Shown here in pieces: positions 22,201 to 36,600 of a stretch of 64,000 bases of DNA. The position numbers and the translations under genes are program-made. This DNA is from Paraspadella gotoi. Its lineage: Eukaryota > Chaetognatha. The number at the start of each line of letters is the position of its first letter. The stretch's first letter is position 1. Where the stretch lies: assembly GCA_051294375.1 (NCBI GenBank), contig CM119265.1, positions 28,582,443-28,646,442 on the forward strand, given 5' to 3'. The notes beneath the pieces are model-generated. The model was not told where the DNA came from. It saw only the letters and a list, made by a program, of their open reading frames with translations, and did not search any database.

Positions 22201-25200
22201 GGGGGAGAGAGAGAAAAGGGGGGGAGAGAGAAAAGGGGAGAGAGAAAGGACGAAGGAAAACAAGAGAACATCTTTGTTCTGTCGGAAGAGGAACTGGGGA
22301 AAAGAGAGGTGAGGGGGTAAGAGAGGAGAAAAGGGGGGGAGAGAAAAGGGGAGAGAGGAAAGGACGAAGGAAACAAGGAGAACATCTTTGGTCTGTCGAA
22401 AGAGGAAACTGGGGAAAAGAGAGGTGAGGGGGAGAGAGAGAAAAGGGGGGAAAGGAGAAGAAAAGGGCACCCGAGAAAATGGGACGAAGGAAAACAAGAG
22501 AAATCGTTTGGTGTCTGTCGGAAGAGGAAGCTGGGGGAAAAGAGAGGTGAGGGGGGGAGGAGAGAAGAAGGGGGGGAGAGAGAAAAGGGAGAGAGAAAGG
22601 ACGAAGGAAAACAAGAAAATACTTTGTTCTGTCGGAAGAGACGTAGGGGAACAAGGAGAAGGTGAGGGGGAGAGAGTAGAAGGGAAGAGGAAAAAAAGGC
22701 GGGCAGAGCAGAAAGGAAGAAAGGAATCAAACAAGAGAGACCATCTTTGTTCTGGGTCGGAAGACGGAAGACTAGGATAGCTGGCGGGAAAAGAGAGGTG
22801 AGGGGGAGAGGAGAGAAAAGGGGGGGAGAGAGAAAAGGCGAAGAGCAGAAAGGGAGGAAGGAAACTACAAGAGAACAGTCTTTGGTGTCTGTCGAAGAGG
22901 AACTGGGGAAAATGAGGAGGTGACAGGGGGACGAAGAGAGAAAAGCGGGCGGGGAGAAGAGAGAAAATAGAGGGAGGAAGGAAAGCGACGCGACAGGAAA
23001 AAAAGAGAGACAGTCGTTGTTCTGATCGGCAAGAGGAACTAGGGGAAGAACAAGAGAGTGAAGGGGAGAGAAGGTAGAGAAAGGGGGGAGAGAAGAAAGA
23101 AACGGAGGGGAGAGAGAAGGACGGGAAGGAAACAGAGAGAACATCTTTGTGTGGTCCTCGTCTCACGGACAGAGGAACTCGGGGGAAGCAGCGAGAGGAT
23201 GAGGCTGGAGGGGAGGAGACGGAAGAGAAAGAAGAGAAGCGAAAGAGAGAGGAGGGAGGGAAGAGAGAGAGAGAAAAGGAGGGATGACAAGAAAATAGGG
23301 AGGTTGGGAGAGAGAGAGAAAAGGAGGAAGAAGAGAGGAGAAGAGGAGAGAAAGAGGAGGGGAGAAGAGAAAGAGGGAAGAAGAGGAGAGAAAAAGTAGA
23401 GAGGACGAGGATAAGGGCTAGAGATCGAGAGATGGGAGAAGAGGAGTAGAAAAAGGCGGTCAGGAGAGAGAGATAACAGAGAAGAAACGAGGAGAAGAGA
23501 GATGCGATAAGCAAAAGTACAGAAGAGTAGCAGAAGAAAACAAGGAGGAATACCAGAGTGAGAGAAAAATAGGGAAGCAGAGAGAGAGAATAGGATAAAG
23601 AATCAGAAGAAAGAGATGGAGGAGATGAGAGAGAGCCTGAGAGAACGAAGAGATGAAGAAAAAGAAAATTTAATGAAGATAACAAAACGGTAATATGAAG
23701 GAGGGATTAGCTGTAACGAATGTTGGAGAGCTAATACTAATGTCGGAATGTGCTCCCAATTTATCATTATGCCGTATTAATGGCTTAATATATAGGTTGT
23801 TATATTAATTATACATTAATTCAATCGTTAAATTAATTGATTTAATTGAGATGATAAATAATTAGATGTCCGAAGGCGGTCAATCGTATTAGGTGTGAGA
23901 GAGAGGTTAAGGCACAATTTTGATGCAGGAAATATGTTTCGTGTTTTTGATTGAATTAGTATATGTACAGATATATATATTATTAATTAATTGACTCTAA
24001 TTGATGGGTAATTTATGCTGAGTGTCATTATTATTTGTAATTCGTGATTGTATAGGTTCTCTGAAGGGAGAACATCTTGCAGTTTACATTTACAAATTAA
24101 AAGGAAAGAGAAAGAAATAGGGATGCAAATTAGGTAGGGAGAATCGAGGGTTCTGTGTGTTTTGTTGTTTTTTTCGCAGTTTGTAACCTCTTGCTTTCAG
24201 CTCAAACGATTCCATCGAGAAGCTTAATTCCGCTCAGTTTAAAGAAGTTCACAGCACTTTTTTCTACAGGCAATGAAAGTAGCGAGAGCGGGAAATTATC
24301 AAAGTGCGATGCGCCCTAAGTCAGTCTGGGTCGAGCACATCTACGGTGCATAGAATACATGGGTGTTGCAACATAGTGGGAAGATATAGATGTGTTTTTG
24401 TTTTTTTTGCTAGGTTGGTAAGAGGCTCAGTGTTGTCCAAACTAGAGGGAGGGGGGTGACGCGGAGGATTGCCGATGCGAAACTTCAGTATACAGGCCTC
24501 AATCGAGCAACGAGGGGGTGGGGCGGGACACCCTTGGGGAAGGGGTGGCCTACGCCACGATCAGGGGGGGGGGTGGGGGGGGAGGTGAGGTGGGGGGCGG
24601 GGAGGGTGGAGGGGTGAGGGGAGTGGGTGGAGGGAGGCGGGTGGGGCAAGGGAGAGTGTTATATTGCGCAAATGCCATTGGGGCGCGAGATGGGTGAGAG
24701 AGTGCAGATTGAAGTGTTGTGGTGTGTGTTTGGTGTGCTAGAGGTGGACGGGTGAGGCTGTAGTTGTGTGGAGGGGAGCGGTGTGGGGGAGGGCGAGGTG
24801 GACAGACAGGAGCGCAAGGAGAGCACAGTACGGGAGGGAGGCTGAGCGGACTCGGTGGACATCATGTTTATTTTTTTGTTTGCAGTAATGTTAGTCATGA
24901 AGATTGAGGGATGTTGCTGACAGGTGATAGGGTAGAGGGGACTGCACGGCTTAGGTGGCAATGATTGGGGAGTGTGTATGGGACGGTGTGGGGGGGTGGG
25001 GTGCGGAGCCGAGTGAGGTGTATTCCGTTAGAGCTGTGGAGCGGGGGGTGTAGGAGCCGACAGGAATGTGTGAATTATAGGGAGAGTCAGGAAGGCTGCT
25101 GAAGAGCAGAATCCGTACTAAAAAGGTTGGGTAAAAAGGGAGAAGAAAGAAAATTTATAATTACCTGTAGAAATTAGGAGAGGATGAAAGGGGAAAAATG

Positions 25201-28200
25201 AGTGTGAGGAGGATAGAGAAGTAGTTTGAGTTCATTATATTTTTATATATAGGTGATCGAGTGGGGTTTGATGAGGAATGAGTGAAGGTGGGAAGATTAA
25301 ATGGTAAAGTAGTAGTGATATATGTGGGGGAAGTTATAGATTAGAGTTTATTGAGCTGAAGAGTGCGTGAGTGTGGGGGGGGTGGTTGGAGTGTGTGTGT
25401 GTGTGTGTGAGTCGGTCGAGTGTCCCATGGAGGTGGGTGTGCATTACTGTGCGTGTCCAACTCGATAAGATTTGGTAGAAGTGGGGGCAGTTCAATGGAA
25501 TGTTGAGTCAGCGGGATTCATGGTGGGGGGGGGAGCGTGGGTGGTTTCAGGTTGTGTGTATTAGCATTATCTATAATCACGTGTGCGAGTTGAAGCGCGT
25601 GGTAGTGTGGTGTGTTCATGGGAGAGAGTCAGATTGTGTGCAGAGTGCGTTTGCGTGTAGGTGTGATATTTTAACAAAATTAAAAAAATCATTAAATTTA
25701 AAAATCTAGTGGGTGCAGGCAATTTGTCAAGTATTTTATGATCAAGCATTGCAAACGTGCATCAAACAATGTAAATTTTCATAATCAACATAGGTATTTT
25801 GAAATTTGAGTTTATTATTAGTATAGAGGGGAGGGTGGTGGGGGATTAATAGACTATTGATCTGGTTGGTAAATTTAACGATGAATACAATTTGTTAAAT
25901 TGAGGTTGGGACAATTGTTAGAGGTTAAATGCGTTCGAGACGAAGCACAATATGCACTGGGTTCTGCGAATCTGATCTAAAGACATAATGAAGTGCAATA
26001 GTAATATATATCATTAGTAGGTAGAGGTTACTATAGTGTATAATTATATTATAGGATTAATACTCATCGCAGAATAATTCAATTCCTACTGCCCAAGTAG
26101 TAGAGAACGGATCGGAGGAATGCGAGAAGTCTCCGCCGATATGGGAATTCGCCGAAATCATGATTGTGTCGATGACGGTAATCCTGGCCTCGAGCCATGC
26201 AGCATTGCAGAAACCAGTGAAATTGTAAACAATAGCTCCTCATAGGCTGGGAGTTTCTCTGATCCTCTCTTCGACAGATTATAATAAATACGACCCTGCT
26301 TTCTTCTTATTTCAGTACCGAATTGATGCTGACTCCGTGTGTGTCTCAAAGGTGTCACCGTCATTGTAATATTGTCTCAGAAGATAAATAGCTCCCGTTT
26401 CGATTTCGACACATAGAAGAATCCATGGAGTTTTTCCTTCGATGATATAATACATAGAATCGTAACACTAGAATCGCAACCACGAATAAAGGATGTCAAT
26501 ACACATTCTGCAATCGATTTTCAGCCTTTTAAGATGTCATCCAATCGACTTCAATCCTATAGATTCTCAGGAAAAAAAATGTCGATACGCCTAGATGATG
26601 CTCATTGCAATCAATTCCAAACCTTGAATTCGCGCAGGCGATGGAGCGTACGCCGCCAGGAAGTATCCTTACCAGAAGATAATCATCACCAAAACAGGTA
26701 CGCGGTCCCTTTAGAGGTAAAGATTGGACTATCCTAATAATGGTGTTGATGACTCATTCTCGTTGGATGAGGCGGTAAGTGTGGCTAACTATAAACTTGT
26801 ATCTTCTGGTGACCGTATCGTGGCATGGCAATGGAGGCGGGGTCTGGGCTTGGAATCCCGAGGAGCTGTCACTATTGAGGGTCTTTTTTTTCCGGCCATC
26901 AATGGCGGTTGTTTACTGAGATCGTGTCCTGATGCGACGCTAGGTCTGGCAGTATATGGTACAAAATTGGCGGCGGGATCGATCTCGGTTGCAATTGGGG
27001 GATCGATCTCGGTACAGTACGTAGTTGGGGATGCGATCTCGGTACCGGAATTGGGGATTTGTGTGATGCTTCGGTAATTATTGGGTGATTCATGGATCTC
27101 AGGTACAAATTGTGGGGGATAGGTATCTCAGGTGACAGTTGGGGATCGATCCTCGGTACCCTCGAATTGGTCGATGTGCTGATGGTAATTAGTCAGATAC
27201 AGTCACGTCTGAATTATGTTCATTTTCGAGTTAAAGTGATGAAAATAAATTAGCATAGTACTAGAACAATAAAAAATAAAAGCATGCCAATAAAGAAATA
27301 TCTACGTTATGTGAATCTTTTATTTTTCTAATATTTATACATTAGTGTGCGCAGTGAGCAAAGTATTGTATAAGTATAAGTATAATGAACTAATCAGAAG
27401 TAAACTCTAAGTGGCTAAAATTTCAAAATTAAATTTTTTTTTAATTTTACAGAAACAGGTGTGTTGGATTCCAATGTAAAAAAATTGATAATAAGAAAGT
27501 ATCGACATTGTTTTTTTTCGTGCAACCATATAAATATATCACCATGGGCGATCATTTAATAAAGTAAGGCTATAATAATATATTTGCTGTGAATTAACAG
27601 GATGCCCAATGATATTTCAAGTTTTCATTCAGGCGATAAAAATAAAGTTTTTTTGTAATTTTTAAAAACATAACCACTACTGTAAGGTTTATATGAATTA
27701 TTTTGAAAAAAGATAATATGATTGGGCTTAAACCAACTTTAAGATGAGCGAATTCTGGAGGTCGTGTCTGGTTTCTAAGAACCTTTTAGCAAGCAATGCG
27801 TTTCATCTTTTATCTATTGTCTGTTTTGTTCTTGCATCGGTTTTTTTTCAAAAAAATTCGTTTACATTGCAAGCTGCAGTAAATTACTGTTCTATATGAA
27901 TTAGTGTGGACAAGAACTCGTTCAGAATATAAGGACTATTGAGCTCCTTGGATCAGTGCTGTGAACAACCAAGGTGGTTAACAGGCGAGTTACAGCTGTG
28001 CGTCGTCGTCCTTCTTAACTTACGTGTGAGGAGGCTGAGCTGTTTGCGGGCACGCGAGATGAGGCTATTGAGATCATGCACCGGATCCTTTTTGGTGCTT
28101 TTTGGGATGGTGGTTCTCGACATCGACTTGCTCCTGGCACCAATGGACGGCTGATAGAACAGGTTGGTAGATAGTCGTTCACCTATAACGGTTGTGTTGG

Positions 28201-31200
28201 TATTCGATGCCTTCGGCCCTGTAGTTTGTGGTTATTTTTGTAGTGGGTTGCTTTGTTAGAGTGCGCGCTGTTGGGGTTTTTCGCGGTGCCGCAAGGGAGA
28301 AGGGTCTGGTATACGTCTCCTGTCATAGTGTCAGATTTGTTGTGTTATTGTTAGGATTAGTGAATAAGTTCGTTACTCCAGGTTGACGGCAGTGTCGCTT
28401 CTGATGGTGTAGTTCCCGGGACACATGTTTTGTATCGCCCTTAGGTATGAGGCATGCCTCCTAGAAAGTGTGTTGGCTGGGGCTGTTGTGTTGCGGGTGG
28501 TAAATTGCGGGACTTCACTAAGTGAATGAGTAACAGTAATTATTGTTGATACTAGGTTGTTATGTTGAGCTCAGAGAACTGTTCAAGGTATACAGCTCAG
28601 GTCGCCTCGAGGCTTAATAAGATCACGCCGGTGTTACAAGAAGGGGTTAAGGTTACCGGTCCCTATCTTAAGCTTGATTACAGGAGGCGGACTACAATCC
28701 TCCTATGGGCTAATGGACGCGGGTTGCTGTCGAACCTTTTGAGCTTGGGGAGGGTCGAGATGACTTCCATCCATAGCTATACATTCCGGATGTATGATGG
28801 CAAATGGACGGCGCTGATCGGAAGTCAGGCGTTTGGTACACTCAGTACATATTACGATAAAGTGTAAATTAGAGTCGAATCTAATGGCAAAGTTTTCAGA
28901 TACAATTTGAAGCTTATTTTATATACATTAATTTATATATTGTTAATTTACCGCTATATGCCAGGTCAAGAGTCAAGTGGAAAGATAGCTTTATTTAATA
29001 AACATGAATGGATAAGAGTTTGTAATATTGTTTGTACTAATTGTCATTTACCATTTTTGGATTTGGGAACAATTTAGGTGTGGACTTCAAAGACACAGAG
29101 TCGAGGGAAAGTTTCATTTTCTAGTCAAGGAGCCGCCTAGATGAATCTTTTCAAAAATTTTCACAGGTATGTCAAGTTGTGTTTTTTTGTTCTTTAAATA
29201 TCACTGAACATCGTATTCGGTATGTTCGAGTAAGTATTTAACTGATTGTACTTAAGTTGGCGCGCGGCAGCGAGGGCATTTGTTGTTAGGATGGAGGACA
29301 GAGATGGTAGGTACGGTGTGGAATGACAAATGGGACGGGAAGTGAGGCGGAGGGAAAGAGGAGGCTAGAAGTAAGAATTGGGTGAAAGTTTGCGGAAGAC
29401 AAGAAAAAATGGTGATCGATGACTTTCAAATGAGTGTAAGTTGGACAGTGCTGTGAATCGATTGATTGTGAAAACGATGTCAGACTCGTTGGCCTAAATC
29501 GGTCGTGATTGCTTTTCTTTTATGTATTTTCTAAATTGTTTTCAGAATGTTTACTTTCACGTGAGAGGGGGGGGGAGGCTGGTTAAAGAAGACTGTGATA
29601 TTTTTTGAGGATCGAAGATTTGAAATGTAAAATTTATGACTTTTTTCGTTGTAAAATAATGTTTGCGGCAAGTTTTCCCTTGTATTAATTGATTGGTTAA
29701 ATTTTCATCCTCATAGAAATCCTTAGTGGAGTAGTACGGTTATTAGCTGTTTACAGAGGAAATAAAAAATTATTATCACGGCATTCTATGAATGATACTT
29801 TTGCCAAAGGTCAAATGTCGTCGGAATAAAAGTTTACAGGTTTAAAAATGTATTTTTTCGAGAAGAAGAAAATAATAGAATAAGGAGAAAGAAAGAACAT
29901 AACAGAAAAGAAGAAACAGGAATGATTGAAAGAAAGAGAGTAAGAGAAGATATATAACAAAAAGAGAAAAAGTGGACCAGCATAAGAAGATATAGAGAGG
30001 GCCAGATGGATAAACCGAACTAGACGAAGACGGACCGACGACTGACCGACGAACTAGCACGGTGATGACGAGGACGGACGATGATGAACGGGTAAGACAG
30101 AAGGACCTGACGAGTGATTGACGATGACGACGATTTGAGACGCGTCGAATGACGATCAAAGAAAGAAAAAGTGTAAGAAGATGGACATAAAAAACAGAAA
30201 GGTTAACAAGTACAATTAGTTTCTGCCTCATACCTGTCCTGCTCGTGTTCGGCGAGCATCGTCAGTTGGCGGTCTCACTCTCTCTCAGGTCTCTCATATG
30301 GATCTCTCGGGAGGCGTCTATTCCTTGGATAGTGCTGAAGTCAGTCTACTCCGGCCTCCCTGCCTCGCTCGCTTTCTCTCCTCTTGGGCTCGTTCTCCTG
30401 CTCTGCTCCGGGGCGTTCCTCGGTCTCGGGGCGGGGCGTCAGCATCGGTACTATCTGATGGTGATCGTCGTGGGCTTGCTGCCTCTCTCTCGTCTTTCTC
30501 TCGTTCGAGACGCGTGAATGTCGATCAGGGTGCCTTCTCAATCGCGTGGGCTTTACTCCTTCTCCGTCTCTGCTTCGAGTCGAGCGATCGGCCGTTCCGA
30601 ATGGGCTGACGTGGTGGGGATATGGTGGGGAGAGTAGTGATCTGTGTCTCTGGTTGTCATGCCATCTGGTGTGTCGAGGTCTGAGGAAAGGGTGAGAGGT
30701 AGTGAGGTCTCGTTCATCTCTGGGCTGGTCTTTAAAAAGAAAAAAATCACAAGCGTAAGAAAGAAGACAATCGACGACGGGTCGTGAGAGCGGTCTCTCT
30801 TCTCTCTCTTTTCTCTCAGTCTCATTCCTATTGGTGGGGTGGGATCTGGGGCTTTGCAATAGGTGGTGTTGGTTTCAGCTCGTCTCGTCGTCGATCGTGC
30901 GTCTGGGAGTCGGGGTCTCAGGTAGATCTTCCTCTGCTGCTGCTCTCATCCTCTGCTCGTTCATCGTCCGCACCTCGCTTCTCACTTCTCTTCAGTAATC
31001 TTCGGCTCTCGTTCTCTGTCTCCTTAGATAGTGAACAAGAATGACAAGACCTAGACGAGCTAAATCTCTCTGACATCGGCTCGGATTGTGTTTAGAAAAA
31101 TTTTGTTGTACGTAACGCTTTGTCATTCTAGTTTTAGTTGATTGACTTGTTATTTTTCGGATTCTCGTATAATGTTGTTTAAGTTTTGCTGTAGATCTTT

Positions 31201-33605
31201 ACCAGAACATGGTTTTCGCTCCGCCTGTTGCAATTTTTTATTAAGCTGCCAATGACTTGTGAATGTGGATATCAGCTGGGTCTCTATAGAATAGAAGAAA
31301 TACTTGGCAGATTAATTCACGTTGCTTCTGAGATCTTTGTTCCCCCGCTGATGCTTTTTTTTGTATTTTTCCTTTTTTTTTTTTCTTCTTCTTTTTTGTT
31401 TTATGGTGAGTCAACCATTTAGTGGATTTTTGAACGGGATGAAGATAGATTTTTGCAACCATACTCCCTGCGCGCAATGTGATTTGGTTTTGGCTCTCTT
31501 ATCTTCTTCACCACACAACACCAAAATATTCAGTTTGGCTATGATTAACAATGATGTGATAATGAATAGAGTACATCTATGAACTTCAGTATTACTTATA
31601 AGGGTTTGGAGAGTGATTATGACTAATTATGTAATATATACAATACGTACAAATTATCTGCGCAAAAGACTTGACAGCTGGACGAAGATAAACCCGACGA
31701 CGAGTGTTCAAGCGACTCGACTGCACGATGCCGAGGGACGATGGCAGGGTGGGGAGAAGGAGGAGAGTGGGTTCATTGTTAAATCTGTGGAGCTGACGAC
31801 GAACAAACGAGCGACGAGCGCGATCGACGACGCACGAAAAACAATTTCCTCACTTTGATCGTGATGCCGGCGAATTCGAATCCGTGATCCAGGCATCGAT
31901 AGCACTGTTCGGCGTTTCAGTGGTTGGTTCGGGTGATTTCACGTTGATTGTTAGTGAGGTGAGTGGATTATCTATTGTTTAATATAGCAGAAAAAGTCGT
32001 TTGTTATTGAAAATCCAGTGACGAAAACGTAAGTATAGGTATGGGAGCATATTTCGAGACTAAGCGTGTTGATCCAAGGTGGACGGTACTGTTAATTGAG
32101 TGTCGGTCTGGTTTAGTAGTTCTCGTAAAAGTCTTATTTTAATAGAGTTAGGTTAAAAGTATTGATGTGAAAAGTTTGTACATTCCTCAGTGCTAGGCGC
32201 GCATGTATTCGTCAAGGTTAGCGAACGGATAGAAGTAAGAACTTCGTTTTGCAAATGAAGCGGTTCCGCGAGCTGAGGAGATTTGTCTCTCTAGCTGCAC
32301 GGTGCCAAAATGAACACAAGTCGCAACAAATTAATATTGAAATAAAAAAAGACAAAACGTGGACAATTAAAAAGTAAATTAAAGGGGTGTAATAAAAGAT
32401 AAGATGGATTTTTTCGTTCAAGACAAACATACAATTTCTTCGATAGGAAATTTGCGATGGTGCGGAAACGTATTTTGGTTTTTCTTGAGAAATTTTAATT
32501 GGAATCGATCTGAAACTGGAGAATTATGTCTTCGTGTGCATTGACGAAGGAGAATTGGGTATCGTAATACATTTAATATATTAAGCATAGTAAATTGAAG
32601 ACCATTTTGGATTTTATCATTGGCGGTTACGGCTACATTAGGCGAAGAAAGTAAGGGGGTTGTTGGGTTCGTGGTTGTAGATAAGGGATGGGAAAATGGA
32701 GTATTTCTTATCTTAGTATGGTCTTTAACGTTTGGGTAACCTGATATAAGATCATGAATAAATTATTTCGAGAGTCTGTCCTCCGCTGTAAGTTTAATGA
32801 GAGTTTTATGTTAGTGTGCAATAAGTGATAGAGTTGGAGCACATACATCGAGCGGGCACAACAAGAGTGAATAAGAAATAAACGTTGAGCAAGATTGGAG
32901 GGATGACGGCTAAGTGAGGACGGGGATAAGTAGCAACTACTCGAGCGCGTGACGGATAAAGAATAACGTAGAAGCTACAGTAGAGAGTATTATATTTCTT
33001 GGGCTATAGAGAGTTTCTAAATAGGAAACATCGGTAAGAAAAGGACTGTGTATTTTTCGTTCGTCAGAGGGTGTAACAACGTTTGTCAGTGGGAGATCGG
33101 TTCATAGCTAATTTTGAACATTTATAAATGTCAGGTGTATCCACCACATTGCTCTAGAGGTTATGATGCTTTGACCCATCGCATGGCTCTAGCCAAAGAT
33201 CGTTACGAATTCCATTATTGTATGGCTTAATTTATTGGTACAGGATAATTATCTTTCTAACGAAAGTCTCCTGTGTAAGACTTCAGCAGCGCANNNNNNN
33301 NNNNNNNNNNNNNNNNNNTGAGAGAGCCAGGCAGCGAGAGCAGAGTGAGAAGAGAGAGCAGAGCGCAAAGAGAGAGAAGGGGGGAAAGAGATAAAGATGA
33401 GAGAAGAGAGGGACGGAGCGAGAGAGAGATACGAGAGAGATATAGAGAGAGAGACGGATGAAGGAGGAGAAGGAGGGAGGGGGAGAGAGAGAGAAAAGGG
33501 GAGAGAGAGAGAGAGAAAAGAGGAGAGAGAGAAAGAAAAGAGAAGAGAGAGAAGAAAAAAAGGAGGAAAGAGTGAGAGAAAATAGGAAGAGAGAGAGAGA
33601 TAGAT

Positions 33606-33650
<45 letters not shown>

Positions 33651-36600
33651 AGAAAGAAAAATGAGATAAAAAGTCAATATGACAGGATATTAACAAGTTT
33701 GAGCAAACAATGTCGGATCTGCCTACTTATTCATTTATCGTTTAGAGTTAATTAATTAATTAATTTAATAATTAATTCAAGTTAATTTATTAGTTTAATT
33801 AATTAATATTAATTCAAGTCAATTATTTAAATAATTAGGCAATTTGATCCAAAATGTCTGTTTGATTGTTATTGGACAGATTAGTTAGTTGAGTTATTAA
33901 TTGACTAATTGATTAGAGTAACTGATTATTATATTTGATTAATTATACATTTGCTTTACATTTAAAATAAAAAGAAAAGAAGCATAATCAATTAGTGAAA
34001 CAGGTTCTGTTTTTTTCCATTAAACTCCATTTCCCACCAAACGATTCCATCGAACTTATTTCCAGTTTAACACACACTTTCTAGACAAGGATGAGCAAAA
34101 TTTCAAGTGCAATCGCCCTGATCCACTCATGAATAATTGGGTGTCAAATAGTGAAATATATTTTTTGTTGTTTTTTCTATTAAACTCATTTCCACTCGCA
34201 CGATTCCATCGAAACTTCATATAACGAGCTCAATCACACCCTTCCCTACCCACACACAAAATTTAGCGAACCATCCATACAATCACGAGTAATTGGTTTT
34301 TTTGCTAGGTGGACGGACGGATGGACGGACGGACGGACAGACAGACAAACACAGACAGACGGACGGACGGACATCATTTTTTTTGCATAATTTATCATAA
34401 TTAGATGTTCTGACATGATATAAGTGACTGCCCGACAATATTGAGGGGGCGGACCGACGGACCGACGGACCGACAAAGTGAATTATAGAGTCAGGATCTG
34501 CTGAAAGCAGATCCGACTAAAAAGTTTAAAAAAGAGAAGAAAAAAATTAAATTACTTAAAATTAAAATAAAAAAGAAATAAAAGGAAGAGTAAAAAATAG
34601 TTCAAATAAAAGTATTTTATTATTATATTTTATATATAATATATTATAAATAAATTAAAAATTTAAATATAGATATAAATTATATATTTTATTACTAAAT
34701 GCTATTGTTATTTTTTTTATCGCAGGTCATTTTCATCGACTTCGTCAACGATAAATTGAGAAGCAGTAAGTTTATCACATTCATACTTTTCAGTTTTGTC
34801 ATTATCATCATCACTTCATCAACCCTTATTTTTTCATAAATCATTTTCAATCTTTCTTATTTTAAATTTAAATTAAAAAAAAAATTAAATTTAAAATCTA
34901 GGCATCATTTCAATATTAAATTATATCAACATTAAAACGTCATCAAACAATTAATTTTCATAATCAACATATAGTTTAAATTTAGTTTATTATAGTATAA
35001 GAACTATTTTTGTAATTTAAAGAATAAATTTTTAATTGGATTGGGACAATTTTAAGGTTAACGTTCAGAACACATAATCACTGGTCTCAATCATCTAAGC
35101 AAATCAAGTGCATTAATATATACATTATATATATTATATTATATTATATATATTAATATATAAATTGTACATAAATCCACCAATAAAATGTCCAATAACA
35201 TTTGCAATCGATTTCAGCCTTTACAATGTCATCAATCGATTTCAATCCTAATGATCTCAGAAAAAAATTCCAACCCTAATGATCTCAGCAATCAATTCCA
35301 ACCTTAATTCGCGCAGGCGACTACGACGCCGCCGAAGATCCTTCCAAAATTAAATCCATCAAAACAGGACGCGGTCCTTTAAGTCAAGATTGGACATCTA
35401 ATTGCGCGCCAATGATGTGCGCATATAAACTTGTCACAGCGGATTTTATATGGTAAGGTTGTGATGCACATCTTTGGATGAGGCGGTAAGTGTGCTGAAG
35501 ACTATTAACTGTATCTTCTGTGACCCCTCGGCTGCAATGGAGCGGGTCCTGGGCTTGGAACCAGGCTTGAGGGTTTTTCCGGCCTCCAAGGCGGTTTACA
35601 ACCGTCTGTCACGCTACCCGCAGTATAGGTACAATTGGGGATCGATCTCGGTGCAATTGGGGATCGATCTCGTACAATTGGGGATCGATCTCGGTACCAT
35701 TGGGGATCGATCTCGGTACAATTGGGGATCGATCTCGGTAAAATTGGGGATCGATCTCGATACAATTAGGGATCGATCCCGGTACCAAATTGTCATGTGC
35801 TGATGGTATTAGTCAATAAGTCACGTCTGAATTAGTTATTTTCGTTAAAGTGATGAAAATAAAATTTAGCATATAGAACATAAAAAATAAAGCACAATAA
35901 AAATACCTACGTATGTGAATTTATTTTCTAATTTTATACATTAGTGTGCACCAGTGAGCAATATTTATATATAGTAATAACTAATAAGTATATAATTGGC
36001 TAAAATTTCAAAATTAAATTTTTTTTAATTTTAAGAACAGGTTTGGATTCCATGTAAAAAAATTGATATAAGAAAGTATAATTGTTTTTTCGTACAACCA
36101 ATATAAAAATTATCCATTCATTTAATAAATAAGCTATAATAAATAAGCTGTGATTAAAGATGCCAATTTTCAATTTTCAGCTTAAAAATAAAGTTTTTTT
36201 GTAATTTTAACCTACTAAAGGTTATAATTTTTGAAAAAGATATATATTTTCTTAAACAACTTTAAATGAGGAATCTGAATCTGTTCTAAGAATTTTTAAA
36301 AAATGTTTCATTCTTTTATTATGTTTTTTTTTCCCTTTTTTTTCAAATGTAAATGCAAGCTGCAGTAATTACTGTTATATGTTAGTGACAAAACCGTTCA
36401 ATATAAGCAGTCCTTGAGCTTTGGATCAGGCTGTAACACCATGTTACAGGCGGGTTAAGTGCCCCGTCCTTCTTAACTGCGAGGCGGCCACCGGGCTAGA
36501 ACCCCGGACCTTTGGGTTGGGAGGCGAATGACTTGCCTCCGGCACCAATGGCCGCTGATGAACGGTTGGTAGATAATAGTTCACCATACATCCTCCCCAC

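Noticed and set aside
22031-23685. Long minus-strand frames (up to 537 codons) rich in Ser, Leu, Phe and Pro
   Set aside because: They are translations of the exon-derived GA-rich tandem array and unpolished purine-rich DNA; the plus strand explains the sequence.
26724-27077. Frame of 117 codons in the error-rich block
   Set aside because: The same tandem repeat and a broken copy of exon 5; not an independent gene.
30245-31044. Several overlapping frames on both strands
   Set aside because: Unpolished copy of the CT-rich region near 38.15-38.4 kb; frames differ between strands and lack support.
33249-33696. Frames running through the N run and the GA tract
   Set aside because: They depend on unknown bases and low-complexity sequence.
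35474-35803. Frames of about 109 and 86 codons with repeated DRSPI/GSISV units
   Set aside because: They arise from a 21-bp tandem repeat in a PITP intron; the period divisible by three keeps every frame open.
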